Shown: positions 8,218-15,946 of the stretch, in pieces
Numbering within the stretch: position 1 is the first letter of the stretch
Layout of the letters: the number at the start of each line of letters is the position of its first letter
From: an uncultured Eubacteriales bacterium
GTDB taxonomy: Bacteria; Bacillota; Clostridia; Lachnospirales; Lachnospiraceae
Assembly (NCBI GenBank): GCA_900545225.1
Contig: UQXZ01000003.1
Coordinates: 71,328 to 135,327 of the forward strand
Direction: 5' to 3'
Length of the DNA: 64,000 bases
The notes under the pieces: model-generated
What the model was told of the DNA's origin: nothing
What the model saw: the letters and a program-made list of their open reading frames with translations, nothing else
Databases searched by the model: none
Made by a program: the position numbers and the translations under genes

Positions 8218-8418
8218 TTACTTTATCTCAACAACCTCGTAACCTGCTTCATCAATTACAGACTTGATTGTTTCATCAGTAACATCACCTGTTACAGTTG
8301 CAGTCTTAGCCTCTAAATCAACTGTTACTGCTGTTACTCCCTCAATTCCTTCAAGAGCCTTTGTAACTGCTTTCTTGCAGTGTTCACACATCATACCTTC
8401 AATAACAACTGTCTTCAT
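8218..8418 (-). CDS. Nested in-frame copper chaperone (CopZ-like) within copA
   Basis: The last 66 codons of copA encode a complete HMA domain beginning MKTVVIEGMMCEHC and ending at the shared stop codon. Directly ahead of this ATG (8418-8416) the minus strand reads AAAAGGAGAA (8435-8426), a near-consensus Shine-Dalgarno with nine bases between AGGAG and the ATG. The length, start and Cys-x-x-Cys position match free CopZ chaperones, which deliver Cu(I) to CopA. The sequence thus allows both a CopA-CopZ fusion and a free chaperone from one frame. Independent translation is an inference; the fusion may be the only product. Confidence 0.5.
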   Translation of the reverse strand: MKTVVIEGMMCEHCKKAVTKALEGIEGVTAVTVDLEAKTATVTGDVTDETIKSVIDEAGYEVVEIK

Positions 8419-10785
8419 ATTTTCATTCTCCTTTTCTGTATTTATTTTATTATCGCCGATTTCATTTAAATCCGCATCTTTATTTAATCTTACAGGCTTA
8501 AAGAACTTTAATCTGAGTGCATTACTTACTACAAATACACTACTGAATCCCATGGCCAGCGCACCATACATAGGCTCAAGTAAAAGTCCGAATGCAGGAT
8601 AGAATACTCCGGCCGCAATTGGAATACATATTGCATTGTAGAAGAATGCCCAGAAAAGATTTTCCTTAATATTTCTTATGGTAGCACGGCTGAGCTTTAC
8701 GGCAGTTACCGCATCCATAAGATCATTTCGTATGATTACCGCATCAGCACTTTCAATTGCAATATCAGTACCTGCACCGATTGCTATACCTAAGTCAGCA
8801 CTTACAAGAGCAGGGGCATCATTTACTCCGTCACCAACCATGGCAACCTTTCTTCCTGCCTGCTGAAGCTTTTTAACTTCTCTTTCCTTATCCTGAGGAA
8901 GCACTTCGGCAATTACATCATCTATTCCAATACTCTTTGCAATTGCCTTAGCTGTCTTTTCATTATCACCCGTAAGCATAACAGGTTTAATTCCAAGTTT
9001 TTTAAACTCTGCAATAGCCGCAATACTTGTGGCTCTCGGCTCATCTCTGAGGGCAATCACACCTATAATATTTCCATCAAAGGCAAATAAAAGAGGTGTC
9101 TTTCCTTCATTTGCAAATTCATCCAGTTTTTCCTGAATCTGTGTTTTCTCACTGTCCTTAATAAGCCCGAGAGAATCCATATATGCAATATTTCCGGAAT
9201 GTACTTTTTTGCCGTCAATTATACCTTCAACACCCTGTCCGAAAATGGCATTGAAATTGTCGATAGTTCCAAGTGCGATTATTTCATCCTCAGCTCGTTT
9301 AACAATGGCCTTTGCAAGAGGATGCTCACTTGAATGCTCAAGAGTGGCAGCAATTTTTAAAAGATTGTCAGATGACATATTACCAAATGGATAAACATCC
9401 GTAACCTTTGGCACACCCTCAGTAATTGTTCCCGTCTTATCTAAAAGAATTGTATCAATTCCCTTAGCCGCCTCAAATGCCTCACCTGACTTTATAAGGA
9501 TTCCATTTTCTGCACCCTTTCCCGTACCAACCATAATTGCCACAGGTGTGGCAAGACCCATGGCACAAGGGCACGAAATTACAAGAACCGTAATTGCAGT
9601 TGAAAGAGCCATCTGGAAATCTCCCGTTGCAATTATCCATGTAATAAATACTGCTGAGGCAATGGCTATTACTATCGGAACAAATACACCTGCAACCCTG
9701 TCTGCAAGCTTGGCAATAGGTGCTTTTGATGCACTTGCTTCCTCAACGACCTTAATTATCTGGTTAATAGTTGAATCTTCGCCAACTTTAAGTGCCTTTA
9801 TCTGAATAACGCCTGACATATTTATAGTCGCTGAAACTACATTGTCACCGACAGTCTTTTCAACAGGTATACTCTCGCCTGTTATATTTGCTTCATTTAT
9901 TGATGAACCGCCGGAAATGATTTCCCCATCAACAGGAATGGCCTCGCCGGGTCTTACGATGACGATATCACCAACAACAAGCTCATCTACACCTACTTCT
10001 GATTCGATGCCATTTCTTATGACATTTGCCTTTTTAGGTGCAAGATCCATCATTTTCTCAACGGCTTCACTTGTCTTTCCCTTCGAAATGGCTTCGAAAA
10101 ATTTACCAAGTGTAACAAGAGTAAGGATCATACCCGCAGATTCGAAGTCAATTCCCATCATAAGATGGTGGAGAGCTTCATGATTTCCTGTCGGCGCCAC
10201 AATGGCCATTCTGTACATGTTGTAAATACTATATGCAAATGCCGCTCCTGTTCCTAACGCAACGAGAGTGTCCATATTTGGTGCACCGTGGAACAGCGTT
10301 TTAAAGCCCTTGGTAAAAAATGATCTGTTCACATATATAATTGGCAGTGTAAGCAGCATTTGTGTCAGTGCATTAACCAGCAACATACTGTGAACTACAA
10401 ATACATCATATAAAAATCCGGGCATCGGGAACATTCCGTGAGTTCCCATGGCCAGATAAACAAGAGGAGATGCAAATATAATCGAGATTATAAGTCTTAG
10501 TTTAATACTGTCTCTTGTCTTTTTATTCTTTTCTCTAAGGGATTCTTTTTTATCGTCAGACTTTCCATTTGTATTCTGAGGAGTTGCTCCATATCCCTCA
10601 TGAACAACACTTTCAATAATTTTATCCGATGACGTTACATTTTCATCGTATGAAACCTCCATACTGTTAGTCAGTAAATTGACGCTTACTTCATTTACGC
10701 CTTCCAGCTTACGGACAGCCTTATCAACTCTTGAAGAGCAGGCTGAACAGGTCATTCCCGTAACGTCGTATTTTCCTTTTTTCAC
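8218..10785 (-). CDS. copA: Copper-exporting P1B-type ATPase with N- and C-terminal metal-binding domains
   Basis: CopA pumps Cu(I) out of the cytoplasm using ATP. The 855 residues show an N-terminal HMA domain (GMTCSAC, Cys13/Cys16), TGES (302-305), the intramembrane CPC motif (405-407) that marks Cu(I) pumps, the phosphorylated Asp449 in DKTGT, SSEHPLAKAI and GDGVNDAP. Unusually, a second HMA domain (Cys800/Cys803, MMCEHC) follows the last membrane helices after a charged linker. That domain has its own ribosome binding site and ATG, described separately. The start is GTG, eight bases after GGAGGT. A palindrome overlapping the -10 box suggests metal-responsive repression. Confidence 0.95.
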   Translation of the reverse strand: MKKGKYDVTGMTCSACSSRVDKAVRKLEGVNEVSVNLLTNSMEVSYDENVTSSDKIIESVVHEGYGATPQNTNGKSDDKKESLREKNKKTRDSIKLRLIISIIFASPLVYLAMGTHGMFPMPGFLYDVFVVHSMLLVNALTQMLLTLPIIYVNRSFFTKGFKTLFHGAPNMDTLVALGTGAAFAYSIYNMYRMAIVAPTGNHEALHHLMMGIDFESAGMILTLVTLGKFFEAISKGKTSEAVEKMMDLAPKKANVIRNGIESEVGVDELVVGDIVIVRPGEAIPVDGEIISGGSSINEANITGESIPVEKTVGDNVVSATINMSGVIQIKALKVGEDSTINQIIKVVEEASASKAPIAKLADRVAGVFVPIVIAIASAVFITWIIATGDFQMALSTAITVLVISCPCAMGLATPVAIMVGTGKGAENGILIKSGEAFEAAKGIDTILLDKTGTITEGVPKVTDVYPFGNMSSDNLLKIAATLEHSSEHPLAKAIVKRAEDEIIALGTIDNFNAIFGQGVEGIIDGKKVHSGNIAYMDSLGLIKDSEKTQIQEKLDEFANEGKTPLLFAFDGNIIGVIALRDEPRATSIAAIAEFKKLGIKPVMLTGDNEKTAKAIAKSIGIDDVIAEVLPQDKEREVKKLQQAGRKVAMVGDGVNDAPALVSADLGIAIGAGTDIAIESADAVIIRNDLMDAVTAVKLSRATIRNIKENLFWAFFYNAICIPIAAGVFYPAFGLLLEPMYGALAMGFSSVFVVSNALRLKFFKPVRLNKDADLNEIGDNKINTEKENENMKTVVIEGMMCEHCKKAVTKALEGIEGVTAVTVDLEAKTATVTGDVTDETIKSVIDEAGYEVVEIK

Positions 10786-10824
10786 AAGGTCTCACCTCCT
10801 CCACTGCAACATTTCATTTGTGAT

Positions 10825-10865
10825 GTTATATTATAATGTAACTAAATGAATTACAATAAATTTTA
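10825..10865 (-). promoter_or_regulatory. copA promoter with overlapping palindromic operator
   Basis: On the minus strand GTTACATTATAATATAAC (10842-10825) is an 18-base inverted repeat with one mismatch pair; its centre contains the -10 box TATAAT (10835-10830). A TTATTG or TTGTAA -35 lies 15-18 bases upstream. The placement suits a repressor of copper export, but the sequence is not the known CopY or CsoR operator. Confidence 0.45.
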
Positions 10866-10954
10866 AGTATACTTTTTTGGGATTATGTTTATTATACCTG
10901 CGGTAAAATTTAAATATACCTTTGGCAAATTTTATTGGTCTATAATTTTGCAAA

Positions 10955-10988
10955 TAAAAAATGCGAAGAGCTTACGCTCTCCGCATTC
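10955..10988 (-). terminator. Terminator of the rplU-rpmA operon
   Basis: On the minus strand AATGCGGAGAGC pairs with GCTCTTCGCATT over a GTAA loop, followed by TTTTTTATTTG. It ends the ribosomal protein operon ahead of the copA promoter. Confidence 0.85.
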
Positions 10989-11012
10989 CGTTAATTATAT
11001 TAAATATAATAA

Positions 11013-11300
11013 TTAAGCTTCAGCTACAGGATAAACTGAAACCTGCTTCTTATCTCTGCCCTTACGCTCGAACTTAACCTTACCGTCAACGAGTGCGAAA
11101 AGTGTATCATCCTTACCACGACCTACGTTAACACCTGGTAAAATCTTTGTTCCACGCTGCTTGTAAAGAATGTTGCCTGCAAGTACAAACTGTCCGTCTG
11201 CTCTCTTAGCACCGAGTCTCTTTGATTCTGAATCACGGCCGTTCTTTGTAGAACCAACACCCTTCTTATGAGCAAATAATTGAAGGTTTAAAAATAACAT
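11013..11300 (-). CDS. rpmA: 50S ribosomal protein L27 with cleavable N-terminal extension
   Basis: L27 lies near the peptidyl transferase centre. The 95-residue protein begins MLFLNLQLFAHKKGVGSTKN: the mature N-terminus AHKKGVGS is preceded by the Firmicutes extension NLQLFA, removed by the cysteine protease Prp in Staphylococcus and relatives. Only 24 bases separate it from rplU, so the prp gene that commonly sits between them is absent here and must lie elsewhere if cleavage occurs. Confidence 0.97.
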   Translation of the reverse strand: MLFLNLQLFAHKKGVGSTKNGRDSESKRLGAKRADGQFVLAGNILYKQRGTKILPGVNVGRGKDDTLFALVDGKVKFERKGRDKKQVSVYPVAEA

Positions 11301-11324
11301 ATCAATGCCTCCTATTCTGAGTGA

Positions 11325-11633
11325 TTATGCGTTAATCTTCTCAATCTTAACTCTTGTGAATGGCTGTCTGTGACCATTCTTTCTTGTATAACCCTTTTTA
11401 GCCTTATACTTGCAAACAACAACTTTCTTGCCTCTGCCTTCCTTAACAACTGTTGCACTAACAGTTGCTCCAGCTACAGTAGGGTTACCAATCTTGGCAT
11501 TCTCACCGCCAACGAAAAGAACTTCGTCAAATGTAACTGTCTGACCAGCCTCAACTCCGAGCTTTTCGATAACGATTTCGTCACCTTCTTTAACAGTGTA
11601 CTGCTTTCCACCTGTTGCAATAATTGCGTACAT
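11325..11633 (-). CDS. rplU: 50S ribosomal protein L21
   Basis: L21 is a 23S-rRNA-binding protein of the large subunit. The 102 residues are standard (MYAIIATGGKQYTVKEGDE at the N-terminus and KKGYTRKNGHRQPFTRV near the end). It is the first gene of the rplU-rpmA operon, starts after TGGGAGG, and is preceded by a strong promoter and a structured leader. Confidence 0.97.
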   Translation of the reverse strand: MYAIIATGGKQYTVKEGDEIVIEKLGVEAGQTVTFDEVLFVGGENAKIGNPTVAGATVSATVVKEGRGKKVVVCKYKAKKGYTRKNGHRQPFTRVKIEKINA

Positions 11634-11649
11634 ATATAACCTCCCAATG

Positions 11650-11749
11650 AGTTATTCGCTAAGACCGGAGAGTGCCCCTATGGCACTGCTTCTATCCGCT
11701 CTTATGCGGCATACCGTAATATCATATAAAAAATTTTAAATCTTGTCAA
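11650..11749 (-). promoter_or_regulatory. rplU promoter and probable L21 leader
   Basis: On the minus strand TTGACA (11749-11744), a 17-base spacer and TATGAT (11726-11721) form a near-consensus promoter. The transcript then folds into short GC-rich hairpins, including CCGCATAAGAGCGG and AGTGCC-ATAGG-GGCACT, just before the ribosome binding site. Its position fits the Firmicutes L21 leader, thought to mediate autoregulation. The leader class is inferred from position and structure, not from a covariance match. Confidence 0.5.
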
Positions 11750-11847
11750 TTTAATATTTGCACTGACAAGTTATAATAATGTAGTTTTAAAAATATTCAT
11801 GTATGGCGAAGGGCACTATTCCTGTCACCAAAAGTCAGAATATATTA

Positions 11848-12822
11848 TCAGATTCCTACAATTTCCATTTTAGGCTTCTCTGTTGTCTCGATTGTCTCTG
11901 CAACAAGAACAGGTCCCATACCGTTGTATTCATCTCTTTCTTCATATGTAATCTTAGCTGTAATCATAACCCACTCTTTTTCTGCAGGATATGAAGGATC
12001 TGTGATTACATCTGTCTTCTTAACAATATATCCAACTAATGCAATATCGTCCTCACAACATGTCATTACCTGTCTGCTGGCAACGAATTCATTTTCCTTA
12101 AGTTCAGGATCTCTTAAAGCCTGTGCCTTAAATCTTACAACTCTTCCATCATATGCCTTTGGTCTGTCTCTGCAGTCGATAAACCATACTCCGAAATCAT
12201 TGTCGCTTACTTCAATAACATCAGCTTCCATGTCATATGGAACTGTATCATTTGTTCCTGAAATAATATTTCCTGAAACGTCCTCAAAAATAATATCAAT
12301 ATTAGGATTAAGAGCCTTCATACTTCTCTTGAATGATCCGAGTTCCATCTCCTCAGTACATCTGTTAAATACTACAGATTCTGCAGCCTTAACAGACTCA
12401 GCCATGATTGACTTCATGTTCTTCCACTGGTTCTGGAATGTTTCAGCATTCATGATTGTAATAGACTGGTAAACCTGCCAGCCGTGTGGCATAGCTAAAT
12501 CTCTGAACTGCTTTGGATCAACCATTCCATTGTATTCAACGATAACAAGCCATGGATCGTACTTATCATCAAGCGCTGCCATTTTCTCAGATGTCATTTC
12601 AGATGGGCTTAAAATTACAAGGTCGATACCATGCTCATCAAGTAACTGCTTATCGTATTCAACTTCACCGTCTTCAAATGCAACAAGAAGCTTCTTCTTT
12701 GCAGCATCAAACTGTCCGCCTGCAATTATTCCCTGGATAAATGTTGTTTTTCCACTTTCAAGCTGACCGTTAATAAAAAATATCGGAATTAAATATTCTT
12801 CTTCATTACTCATTATATTCAC
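11848..12822 (-). CDS. COG0523-related GTPase with YcgQ-like C-terminal domain
   Basis: The 324-residue protein has a P-loop near the N-terminus (INGQLESGKTTF) and a CobW/COG0523-like GTPase layout, though the usual CxCC metal motif of the family is not seen. The C-terminal part (FKAQALRDPELKENEFVASRQVMTCCEDD in outline) resembles the redox/metal domain of TIGR03943/YcgQ-like proteins found with putative metal permeases. The family is tied to metal insertion or trafficking. It lies 200 bases downstream of a second, His-rich COG0523 GTPase with a terminator-like hairpin between, so they may be expressed separately. The exact metal and client are unknown. Confidence 0.6.
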   Translation of the reverse strand: MNIMSNEEEYLIPIFFINGQLESGKTTFIQGIIAGGQFDAAKKKLLVAFEDGEVEYDKQLLDEHGIDLVILSPSEMTSEKMAALDDKYDPWLVIVEYNGMVDPKQFRDLAMPHGWQVYQSITIMNAETFQNQWKNMKSIMAESVKAAESVVFNRCTEEMELGSFKRSMKALNPNIDIIFEDVSGNIISGTNDTVPYDMEADVIEVSDNDFGVWFIDCRDRPKAYDGRVVRFKAQALRDPELKENEFVASRQVMTCCEDDIALVGYIVKKTDVITDPSYPAEKEWVMITAKITYEERDEYNGMGPVLVAETIETTEKPKMEIVGI

Positions 12823-12952
12823 CTGCCTGTAAAAATATATTCAATATACCGTTTAATATATCGTTCTAAATACCATTGTTTTAAATGTATTTAAAAGTGT
12901 CTTTACCAAATGTATATACACTTAAATATCAAATAAACATTCTTATATTAAC

Positions 12953-12989
12953 ACAAAGGGGCTGTCCTAATTAAGTACAACCCCTTTGT
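12953..12989. terminator. Hairpin after the His-rich GTPase gene
   Basis: ACAAAGGGGCTGT pairs with ACAACCCCTTTGT with one mismatch. The T-run after it on the minus strand is weak (TTTGTGTTAAT), so termination may be partial. Confidence 0.55.
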
Positions 12990-13022
12990 ATAATAAATCA
13001 GTATCTTTATGTTGTCTATGAA

Positions 13023-14219
13023 TTATAAGTTGAATAATTCTTTTAATTTATCTTCATCTAATGCTGTACCGATAACACAGATTCTACCGATTGTATCAGG
13101 TGTTGTGTCGTTAATTTCGAACTCACCAGGTACAAGGTCGAAGTTATGCCAGTTTCCTTCACCGTCTGAAAGAATACCCTTTGCTCTGAGTACAGTACCA
13201 ACTCCTGCTTCGTCAAACTTATCAAGAATATTTGTTAATTCTTCTACGCTGTATGTCTTAGGTGTTGTAATTCCCCAGTTAGTAAATACATCGTCAGCAT
13301 GGTGATGATCGTGGTCATGGCCATGGTCGTGACCGCATCCGCATGAATCGCCATGTTCATGATGGTCATGGTCATGGTGGTCGTGGTCATGGTGGTGATC
13401 ATGATCATGGTCATGGTGGTCGTGGTCATGGTCGTGGTCGTAGTCGTGGTCATGGTCATGGTGGTGGTCATGGTCATGGTCATGGTCATGATCATGTCCA
13501 CATCCGCACTCATCATGATCATGTTCTTCATCCTCTGCATGGAAATGGTAATGTCCGTCACCGTGATCATGGTAATGACGACCCGGATGCTTTAATTCAT
13601 CGATTAATACTTCGATAAGGTCAGATCTGTTTTCAATTGAGTTAAGAATCTGAACACCTGTTAACTGTTCCCATGGTGTTGTAATAATGTTACATCTCTC
13701 ATTGAGGCCTGTAACGATTTCAGCAGCATCCATAATCTTATTCTCATCTACGTTCTGTGTACGGCTTAAGATTACTGTTCCTGCAGTCTTAACCTGATCA
13801 TCGAAGAATTCACCAAAGTTCTTTGAGTATAACTTTGCCTTACCTGCGTCAACGATAGTTGTTGTACTGTTAATTACAACGTCATCAATCTCAGCTTCCT
13901 TAACAGCGCTGATAACGTCTGAAAGCTTACCAACACCTGATGGCTCGATAATTACTCTGTCCGGATGATAATCTTCTACAACCTGCTTAAGAGCTGTCTT
14001 GAAGTCACCAACGAGTGAACAGCAGATACATCCTGAGTTCATTTCATGAACTTCAATTCCTGCTTCATCAAAGAGCTTTCCGTCAATTCCGATTTCACCA
14101 AATTCATTTTCAACGAGAACTACCTTCTCATCGCCAAATGCCTTGTCAGTTAAAAGTTTTTTAATGAGTGTTGTTTTACCGGCACCCAAAAATCCTGATA
14201 TAATGTCAATCTTTGTCAT
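13023..14219 (-). CDS. COG0523 (CobW/ZNG1-type) GTPase with a long histidine-rich segment
   Basis: COG0523 GTPases act as metallochaperones, often for zinc. The start is set at ATG 14219 (MTKIDIISGFLG), nine bases after AAGGAG; a frame extending 12 codons further has no such site. Walker A is GFLGAGKTT (residues 9-17) and the CxCC metal motif is GCICC (Cys64, 66, 67). Residues 211-307 are mostly His and Asp in HDHDH repeats framed by two CGCGHDH motifs, enough to bind many metal ions. The C-terminal CobW_C domain (TPKTYSVEELTNIL onward) is intact. The repeat DNA is a run of CAT/GTG-like triplets prone to length change. Confidence 0.9.
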   Translation of the reverse strand: MTKIDIISGFLGAGKTTLIKKLLTDKAFGDEKVVLVENEFGEIGIDGKLFDEAGIEVHEMNSGCICCSLVGDFKTALKQVVEDYHPDRVIIEPSGVGKLSDVISAVKEAEIDDVVINSTTTIVDAGKAKLYSKNFGEFFDDQVKTAGTVILSRTQNVDENKIMDAAEIVTGLNERCNIITTPWEQLTGVQILNSIENRSDLIEVLIDELKHPGRHYHDHGDGHYHFHAEDEEHDHDECGCGHDHDHDHDHDHHHDHDHDYDHDHDHDHHDHDHDHHHDHDHHDHDHHEHGDSCGCGHDHGHDHDHHHADDVFTNWGITTPKTYSVEELTNILDKFDEAGVGTVLRAKGILSDGEGNWHNFDLVPGEFEINDTTPDTIGRICVIGTALDEDKLKELFNL

Positions 14220-14370
14220 ATCTATATTCTCCTTAAATTGCGCCAACATTTGCATTTATATTAAATAAAGCATAATTTAATTCTTCATTATAGTTAGTCT
14301 TTGCTAAATTGTACATATTTGAATTATAAATTCTTTATTATATTTCTTATCAATCTTTACTAATCCGAAT

Positions 14371-14476
14371 ACTCATATGTATGGTTTTCTGCACCCAGCT
14401 TATATATCTGTGCAAATCTACATACTCATATATGTGCTTTTCTACGTCCCACTTATATATCTGCACAAATCCACAT
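14371..14476. repeat. 53-bp imperfect tandem duplication upstream of the His-rich GTPase
   Basis: Two adjacent 53-base units (14371-14423 and 14424-14476) agree at 42 of 53 positions by eye, sharing ACTCATAT and CTTATATATCTG. A third unit begins (ACTAAAATGCATG) and decays. It is the main content of the 308-base gap 14220-14527 between aroA and the GTPase gene. No terminator or Zur-like box was recognised. Confidence 0.8.
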
Positions 14477-14527
14477 ACTAAAATGCATGAGTTTATATAT
14501 CGCATATTACAGATTGGTTAAAACGCC

Positions 14528-15919
14528 TTAGTATAACTCGCTTAACTTATCCCAATAATTGCCAAATGTTTTACCTGTACATTCCGGATTATCTATTTCG
14601 ATTCCGTCCACAATTAATCCCGGCAATGAAAATGCCATAGCCATTCTGTGGTCTTCATAAGTTTCAATCTTACATGGTTTAGGTATTCCTGGTTTAATTC
14701 TTATGCCGCCGTCAAGTTCATCGGCTTCAATACCCATTCTTCTAAGCTCTGTAAGCATTCCGTTTATTCTGTCAGATTCCTGACCTCTGATATGCTCTAT
14801 ACCTGTTATTTCCACATTTGATTCTGCAAATGGAGCAATAGCCGCAAGTGTCATTGACTGGTCAGAGAAATCCTTCATGTTGATGCTGATTCCCTTTAAC
14901 TTATGGTCAGACCCCTGAAGAACAATTCCGTCAGGCTGTTCTTCAGTTTTACATCCCATTTCCTCAAGAACTTCAATAAATCTGATATCGCCCTGAAGAG
15001 AATTTCTGTGAACACCCTTTACCTTAACCTTACTTCCTGTTATGGCCGCTGCCGCATAAAAATAGCTGGCAGATGACATATCAGGCTCTATTTCATATTC
15101 ATCTCTGCTGTAGAAATGTCCTGTATCAATGATGTATTTTACTGCTCCGGATTCCTCATCATGCTCGCACTCTATAGAAATTCCGAATTCTTCCATCATT
15201 CTTCTTGTCATAATTACATATGAACCAAGACCTCTCTTGCCTGTAACATTTAAAATGACTCTCTTAAATACTTTATTAGCATATACAGGGGCAATCATAA
15301 GTAGTGCACTTAAGAACTGTGTGCTCATATCAGAAGGCACATCAATAACCACTTCCTCTTCCTTTTCCGCAGGAGTTAAAGAGAGAAGCTCGCTGATGTC
15401 CTTGTCATATTCGCTGTCTATTGTCGCCTCTCCGTATAAAGAGTCTGCAAGAGTTGCTCCTATGATTTTTGCAGGTAAATGTTCCCTGTCTCTTAAATAT
15501 GTAATCTGTGCCTGTAATGAAGTTAAAATATCAAATAAAGGCTTCATTGGGCGCTTTGCCATCTGATCAGTACAATTTACTGTATAAATACAGTCTGATA
15601 ATCCAACAAATGCAGTTAAGAATCTTGCGGCAGTACCTGCACTACCTACATCTATACTGCCGATGCTTATAGGTATATTGCCACCCTGACCTGTAACTTC
15701 TATATCACCGTTATCTGAAATTTCCACATTAAATCCCATGGATCTTAATGAGCTGATGAAATGTATTGTATCGTCGCTGTATAACGCTCCCTTAAGCTTA
15801 CATCTGCCACCTGACATACAAGCCAAAAGAAGCGCCCGGTTCGTAATACTTTTCGAGCCGGGCACTTCTATAACTCTATCAAATGGCTTATGCAGTTTTA
15901 CTACCTTGTAAACTGACAT
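14528..15919 (-). CDS. aroA: 3-phosphoshikimate 1-carboxyvinyltransferase (EPSP synthase)
   Basis: AroA transfers the enolpyruvyl group of PEP to shikimate-3-phosphate, the sixth step of aromatic amino acid synthesis. The 463 residues hold VPGSKSITNRALLLA (substrate loop), GSAGTAARFLTA (PEP site), RPMKPLFD, and EDHRMAMAFSLPG near the C-terminus. It is about 35 residues longer than the Escherichia enzyme, mainly through an acidic insertion near residues 150-195 (LYGEATIDSEYDKD). It starts 27 bases after gltA, suggesting cotranscription. aroC lies elsewhere in this window. Confidence 0.95.
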   Translation of the reverse strand: MSVYKVVKLHKPFDRVIEVPGSKSITNRALLLACMSGGRCKLKGALYSDDTIHFISSLRSMGFNVEISDNGDIEVTGQGGNIPISIGSIDVGSAGTAARFLTAFVGLSDCIYTVNCTDQMAKRPMKPLFDILTSLQAQITYLRDREHLPAKIIGATLADSLYGEATIDSEYDKDISELLSLTPAEKEEEVVIDVPSDMSTQFLSALLMIAPVYANKVFKRVILNVTGKRGLGSYVIMTRRMMEEFGISIECEHDEESGAVKYIIDTGHFYSRDEYEIEPDMSSASYFYAAAAITGSKVKVKGVHRNSLQGDIRFIEVLEEMGCKTEEQPDGIVLQGSDHKLKGISINMKDFSDQSMTLAAIAPFAESNVEITGIEHIRGQESDRINGMLTELRRMGIEADELDGGIRIKPGIPKPCKIETYEDHRMAMAFSLPGLIVDGIEIDNPECTGKTFGNYWDKLSELY

Positions 15920-15946
15920 AAGTCCTCCTTATTGGTATTCAGAAAA

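Noticed and set aside
13343..13510. CRISPR-like repeat array
   Set aside because: The repeats have no spacers and lie in a coding frame; no cas genes are present anywhere in the window.
13244..13618. Open frames on both strands through the His-rich repeat (Met/Thr-rich and Gly/His-rich translations)
   Set aside because: They are by-products of the low-complexity CAT/GTG repeat in the GTPase gene and have no ribosome binding sites or conserved sequence.
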